Shown: in pieces, positions 61,311-64,000 of the stretch | Numbering within the stretch: the first letter of the stretch is position 1 | Layout of the letters: every line of letters begins with the position of its first letter | Assembly: GCA_017619355.1 (NCBI GenBank) | Contig: JAFZSO010000014.1 | Span: 1 to 64,000 of the forward strand | Reading direction: 5' to 3' | From: Muribaculaceae bacterium | GTDB lineage: Bacteria > Bacteroidota > Bacteroidia > Bacteroidales > Muribaculaceae | DNA: 64,000 nt | Program-made: the position numbers and the translations under genes | Notes under the pieces: generated by a model | Seen by the model: the letters and a program-made list of their open reading frames with translations, nothing else | Database searches by the model: none | What the model was told of the DNA's origin: nothing

Positions 61311-63371
61311 TTATTTGAGGGTTAGCAATATCTGGTCGCCACGGCGGTAGGCACTGCCGGCTGGCAGGCTTTGGCTCATCACACAGCCGTTGCCGTTGAG
61401 CCGCACATTGATGCCGCGCCGCTCGAGCAGGGCTACAGCATCACGCACATTGAGCCCTAACACGTTAGGCACACTGTTGCCGCTGGTGTTCTTGGCTTTG
61501 GCATACACCTTCAGACCGCCCAGCCCCAAACCGCTACGCAGGTTCTTGTTGCGTGCGGGATTGAGTGTGGCAAAGAGTTGCGGTTGCTTCTCGGCACCTT
61601 CGTTGTTGGCCTTGAAGTCGGTTTCATCGCCCAGCATGCCGCGGGCATACATGCGCAGGGCTATGTTCTTGAGCACGGTGCCGCTGCTGGCGCCTGCCGA
61701 GGCAATCTGTCCGCCGCGAATGAGCACCATGCACGAGTATTTGGGCTTGTCGTAGGGGAAGAATCCGCAGAAGGCGTAACGCTTCTGGCTGCCGTAATGG
61801 CCATCTTCCAGCGTGTAGGCGGTACCGGTCTTGCCGGCGATCACCACCTTGTCGTTCTGCACCCACTTGCGTGCGGTGCCTCGGCTGCCCCACACCACCT
61901 CGCGCAGGCACTGTTTCAGTTTCTCGGCATTCTCGGCCGAGCAGATGTGGTCACGAATGTAGGATACGGGCACGATCGAGTCGGGTTCGCCCTCACGTGA
62001 GTATTTCTTGACCAGGTGGGGACGCACAAACCGGCCCTCGTTGGCAATGGCGTTGTAGATGGCGAGGGTGCGCAGTGGCGGAATCTCGGTGGTGTAGCCG
62101 AATGCCATGCGCGAGAGCGAGATGCGTCCGCCATTGTCATTTTTCAGTTTCGGGAAATTGGGCACCATTTCACCGCCAATACCCGAGTGGAACTCGTCGA
62201 AGAAGCCCATCTCCTTGAGTCGCTGGCGGAATCCGTCGGGATTGCTGCCATACTTGCTGATGATGATTTTCGACATGCCAATGTTTGACGACCGCTCAAT
62301 GATTTCCTTGGGCGAGAGGGTGGCGCTGCCGTAGTGGTCCTTGATGGGGCGGTTACAGTAGTTCCACACCGAGCCGGTTGCCCATTGCTCGTCGATGCTT
62401 TTCACAATGCCGTCTTCCAGTGCCACGAGCATGGAGATGGGTTTCATCACCGAGCCGGGCTCATAACCTGTCACAGCATTGTTGCGACCCTCCACATAGT
62501 CGGTGCCTTCCTCATTCTTCTCCAGGTTTGAGATAGCCTTGATTTCTCCGGTTGCCACCTCCATGAGCACGGCTGTGCCCCATTGTGCCTCGCTCTGCAC
62601 AAGCATGTTGTAGAGTTCGTTCTCTACGATGTCCTGCAGCTGAATGTTGATGGTGGTGGTGATGTCATAGCCCTTCACGGCAGGCACATTTTCCCAGTCA
62701 ACGATGCTGTTGGTGAGCTGGATGCGTTTGGCTTGCCCAGGAATGCCATAGAGGGGCGTGTCGAGTGCCATTTCCAGACCCGACCTGCCATGAATGCTCT
62801 TGCTGGTTTGGTCCTCGCCTGTGCTGCCAATGCTGCGTGATGCCATTTTCCCGTATGGCTTGCAGCGCGACATCTTCAGCTCGGCATAGAGTCCCGTCTT
62901 GCCGGGCTTCATGTTGAAGAAGGGGAACGATTTAATTCGCTTGTACTCCGAGTGCGAAAGTTTGGAGAACAGGCGGTAGGCTCGTTTGCCCTTGGCCTTG
63001 GCGGCGAGCAGTTCGTTACGCCACTGGTCGGTGGTCTTGGAGGGGTCAAAGGTGTGCAGACTGTCGCACAGGGCGGGCAGTGAGTCGTTGAACGCCTTCT
63101 GGTCAAAACCCGACGTCTTCCAGTCGACGCGGGCAGTGAAGAAGCGCAGGTTGGCGGCAAGTACCGAGCCGTCGTCGGCCAGAATCATACCTCGCTCGGG
63201 TTCAATGAGCGTTGTGTCAGAAAGAATCTCGGCAGCCTTCTTGTTCCAGAGCGAACCGTAGACGACGGTTGTCTTGAACACCTCATAAACGATGAATGCC
63301 GAGAAAAGCAGCATGAAACCCACTATCAGTGAGTAGCGCATCAAGATGTGTTTTTTGTTAGACTGTTTCAT
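61311..63371 (-). CDS. ftsI: Septal transpeptidase (FtsI/PBP) with PASTA domain
   Basis: A 686-residue class B penicillin-binding protein. One N-terminal helix (about 12-30) anchors it; the pedestal domain follows ([19 protein letters not shown]). The transpeptidase motifs are GSVMKP (nucleophile about Ser307, Lys310), RSSN (SxN, 361-363) and GKTGTA (KTG, 514-516). A C-terminal PASTA domain of about 60 residues ([21 protein letters not shown] in outline) is present, as in other Bacteroidetes. The ATG at 63371 lies 1 bp after the stop of the ftsL-like gene; a TTG nine bases upstream is possible but overlaps it. Confidence 0.95.
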   Translation of the reverse strand: MKQSNKKHILMRYSLIVGFMLLFSAFIVYEVFKTTVVYGSLWNKKAAEILSDTTLIEPERGMILADDGSVLAANLRFFTARVDWKTSGFDQKAFNDSLPALCDSLHTFDPSKTTDQWRNELLAAKAKGKRAYRLFSKLSHSEYKRIKSFPFFNMKPGKTGLYAELKMSRCKPYGKMASRSIGSTGEDQTSKSIHGRSGLEMALDTPLYGIPGQAKRIQLTNSIVDWENVPAVKGYDITTTINIQLQDIVENELYNMLVQSEAQWGTAVLMEVATGEIKAISNLEKNEEGTDYVEGRNNAVTGYEPGSVMKPISMLVALEDGIVKSIDEQWATGSVWNYCNRPIKDHYGSATLSPKEIIERSSNIGMSKIIISKYGSNPDGFRQRLKEMGFFDEFHSGIGGEMVPNFPKLKNDNGGRISLSRMAFGYTTEIPPLRTLAIYNAIANEGRFVRPHLVKKYSREGEPDSIVPVSYIRDHICSAENAEKLKQCLREVVWGSRGTARKWVQNDKVVIAGKTGTAYTLEDGHYGSQKRYAFCGFFPYDKPKYSCMVLIRGGQIASAGASSGTVLKNIALRMYARGMLGDETDFKANNEGAEKQPQLFATLNPARNKNLRSGLGLGGLKVYAKAKNTSGNSVPNVLGLNVRDAVALLERRGINVRLNGNGCVMSQSLPAGSAYRRGDQILLTLK

Positions 63372-63372
63372 A

Positions 63373-63708
63373 TTATTCAAATAATTTATAGGGTGGCTGG
63401 TCGGGTGATGTTAAGCCAAGGTGCATGGTGTCGACAAGATTCTTCATTTGGCTTTCACGTATCATGGAGTTATATTTGGCGCTGGCGGTCACACAGTCGG
63501 TGCGTGCGTTGTCGAGGTCAAGGCGCAGTTGCATCACCTGCTGCAGGTGGTTCTGGCACATATATTTGTTGCTGATATACATGAGCATGAGCACAATGAA
63601 GGCGAGGGCATAGATCCAGTGCTTCTTGAAGAAGTTGAGAGTGAGGAAAATGCGTCCTTGCACTACGTTGCGCACTATCTTGGTACTGTTATTCGTCTGA
63701 GTTGCCAT
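63373..63708 (-). CDS. FtsL-like division protein
   Basis: A 111-residue bitopic membrane protein between rsmH and ftsI, the usual place of ftsL. It has a basic N-terminal cytoplasmic part, one helix at about 32-47 (YALAFIVLMLMYIS) and a short coiled coil after it (HLQQVMQLRLDLDNARTDC). FtsL sequences are poorly conserved, so the name rests on position, size and topology. It would link FtsQ/FtsB-like partners to the FtsW-FtsI pair. Confidence 0.85.
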   Translation of the reverse strand: MATQTNNSTKIVRNVVQGRIFLTLNFFKKHWIYALAFIVLMLMYISNKYMCQNHLQQVMQLRLDLDNARTDCVTASAKYNSMIRESQMKNLVDTMHLGLTSPDQPPYKLFE

Positions 63709-63735
63709 GTGTTCTTGATGCTATGATATGTTTTT

Positions 63736-64000
63736 TTATAATTTCTCGGCCACACGCAGTTTGGCGCTTCTCGACCGCGGGTTGTTTTCAATCTCTGTCT
63801 CGTCGGGCACAATCACCTTGTTGTTGACCAGCTTCCAGGGGGTGTTGACCTTGCCGAAGAAGTCTTTCTCTACCTTGCCCTCTATGTTGCCGCTGCGCAT
63901 GAAGTTCTTCACCAGGCGGTCTTCGAGCGAGTGATAGGTGATGATGGCAAGGCGGCCGCCGGGCTTGAGCACCTGCAGGGCCTGAGTGAGCATTTGCTTG
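63736..64000 (-). CDS. rsmH: 16S rRNA methyltransferase RsmH (C-terminal part)
   Basis: The last 88 codons of RsmH (MraW), which N4-methylates C1402 of 16S rRNA. The segment KPGGRLAIITYHSLEDRLVK and the C-terminal ENNPRSRSAKLRVAEKL are family hallmarks. The start lies beyond the right edge. Its position at the head of the dcw cluster is standard; mraZ would be expected further upstream. It ends 27 bp before the ftsL-like ATG. Confidence 0.95.
   Translation of the reverse strand, partial: KQMLTQALQVLKPGGRLAIITYHSLEDRLVKNFMRSGNIEGKVEKDFFGKVNTPWKLVNNKVIVPDETEIENNPRSRSAKLRVAEKL

Noticed and set aside
49640-64000. Absence of murF, murB and ddl from the dcw cluster
   Set aside because: The gene order matches what is usual in Bacteroidetes, so it is not evidence of loss.

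Overview
This 64 kb window looks like a chromosomal segment of a Bacteroidales bacterium. The signs are Bacteroidetes-type promoter boxes (-7 TAnnTTTG with an upstream TTTG or TTG) before many genes, few Shine-Dalgarno sequences, a fused-type long IspG, BspA-like leucine-rich secreted proteins, GYF_2 proteins, head-GIN (DUF2807) proteins and the Bacteroidetes order of the division/cell-wall cluster. A family-level placement (Muribaculaceae- or Prevotellaceae-like) is only a guess.

Layout. 1-1.6 kb: the start of sufB and a CvpA gene (minus strand). 1.8-5.6 kb: a GYF_2 membrane protein with a 24-bp repeat, two unknown genes, a lipoprotein plus PAS-domain pair and a hot-dog thioesterase. 5.7-14.5 kb: a seven-gene plus-strand operon that is the most unusual part of the window. 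It encodes a vWA-like lipoprotein, a four-helix membrane protein, a tubulin/FtsZ-superfamily protein, a 1147-residue protein with an Hsp70/actin ATPase module, a coiled-coil membrane protein, and two zinc-ribbon proteins with C-terminal membrane anchors, one of which carries an FtsK-gamma-like winged helix. 14.6-17.8 kb: a head-GIN protein behind an octanucleotide repeat tract, an ECF sigma factor with a membrane partner, and an AraC regulator. The sigma gene and the head-GIN gene share an upstream bipartite motif. 17.8-27.4 kb: a SemiSWEET, a Tricorn-type protease and a tandem pair of secreted LRR-dockerin-SGNH proteins.

27.4-37.9 kb holds housekeeping and transport genes: rpoN, a PAP2 phosphatase, purE, ispG, a metal permease with Cys/His-rich repeats overlapping a Fur-family regulator, a second head-GIN protein, a tRNA-dihydrouridine synthase, a MATE exporter, and a GYF_2-CD225 protein with a DUF2752 protein. 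38-45.5 kb: a secreted dockerin protein, an acyltransferase, a metallophosphatase, a glycosyltransferase and recA. 45.6-49.5 kb: an MFS transporter, miaB and serS (minus strand).

49.6-64 kb is the dcw cluster on the minus strand, in transcription order rsmH (partial), ftsL-like, ftsI, murE, mraY, murD, ftsW, murG, murC, ftsQ, ftsA, ftsZ. It makes lipid-linked peptidoglycan precursors and the divisome core. The window therefore carries two tubulin-like plus actin-like pairs: the canonical FtsZ/FtsA and the uncharacterised pair at 7.7-12.7 kb. No tRNA, rRNA, CRISPR array, insertion sequence or prophage was recognised.
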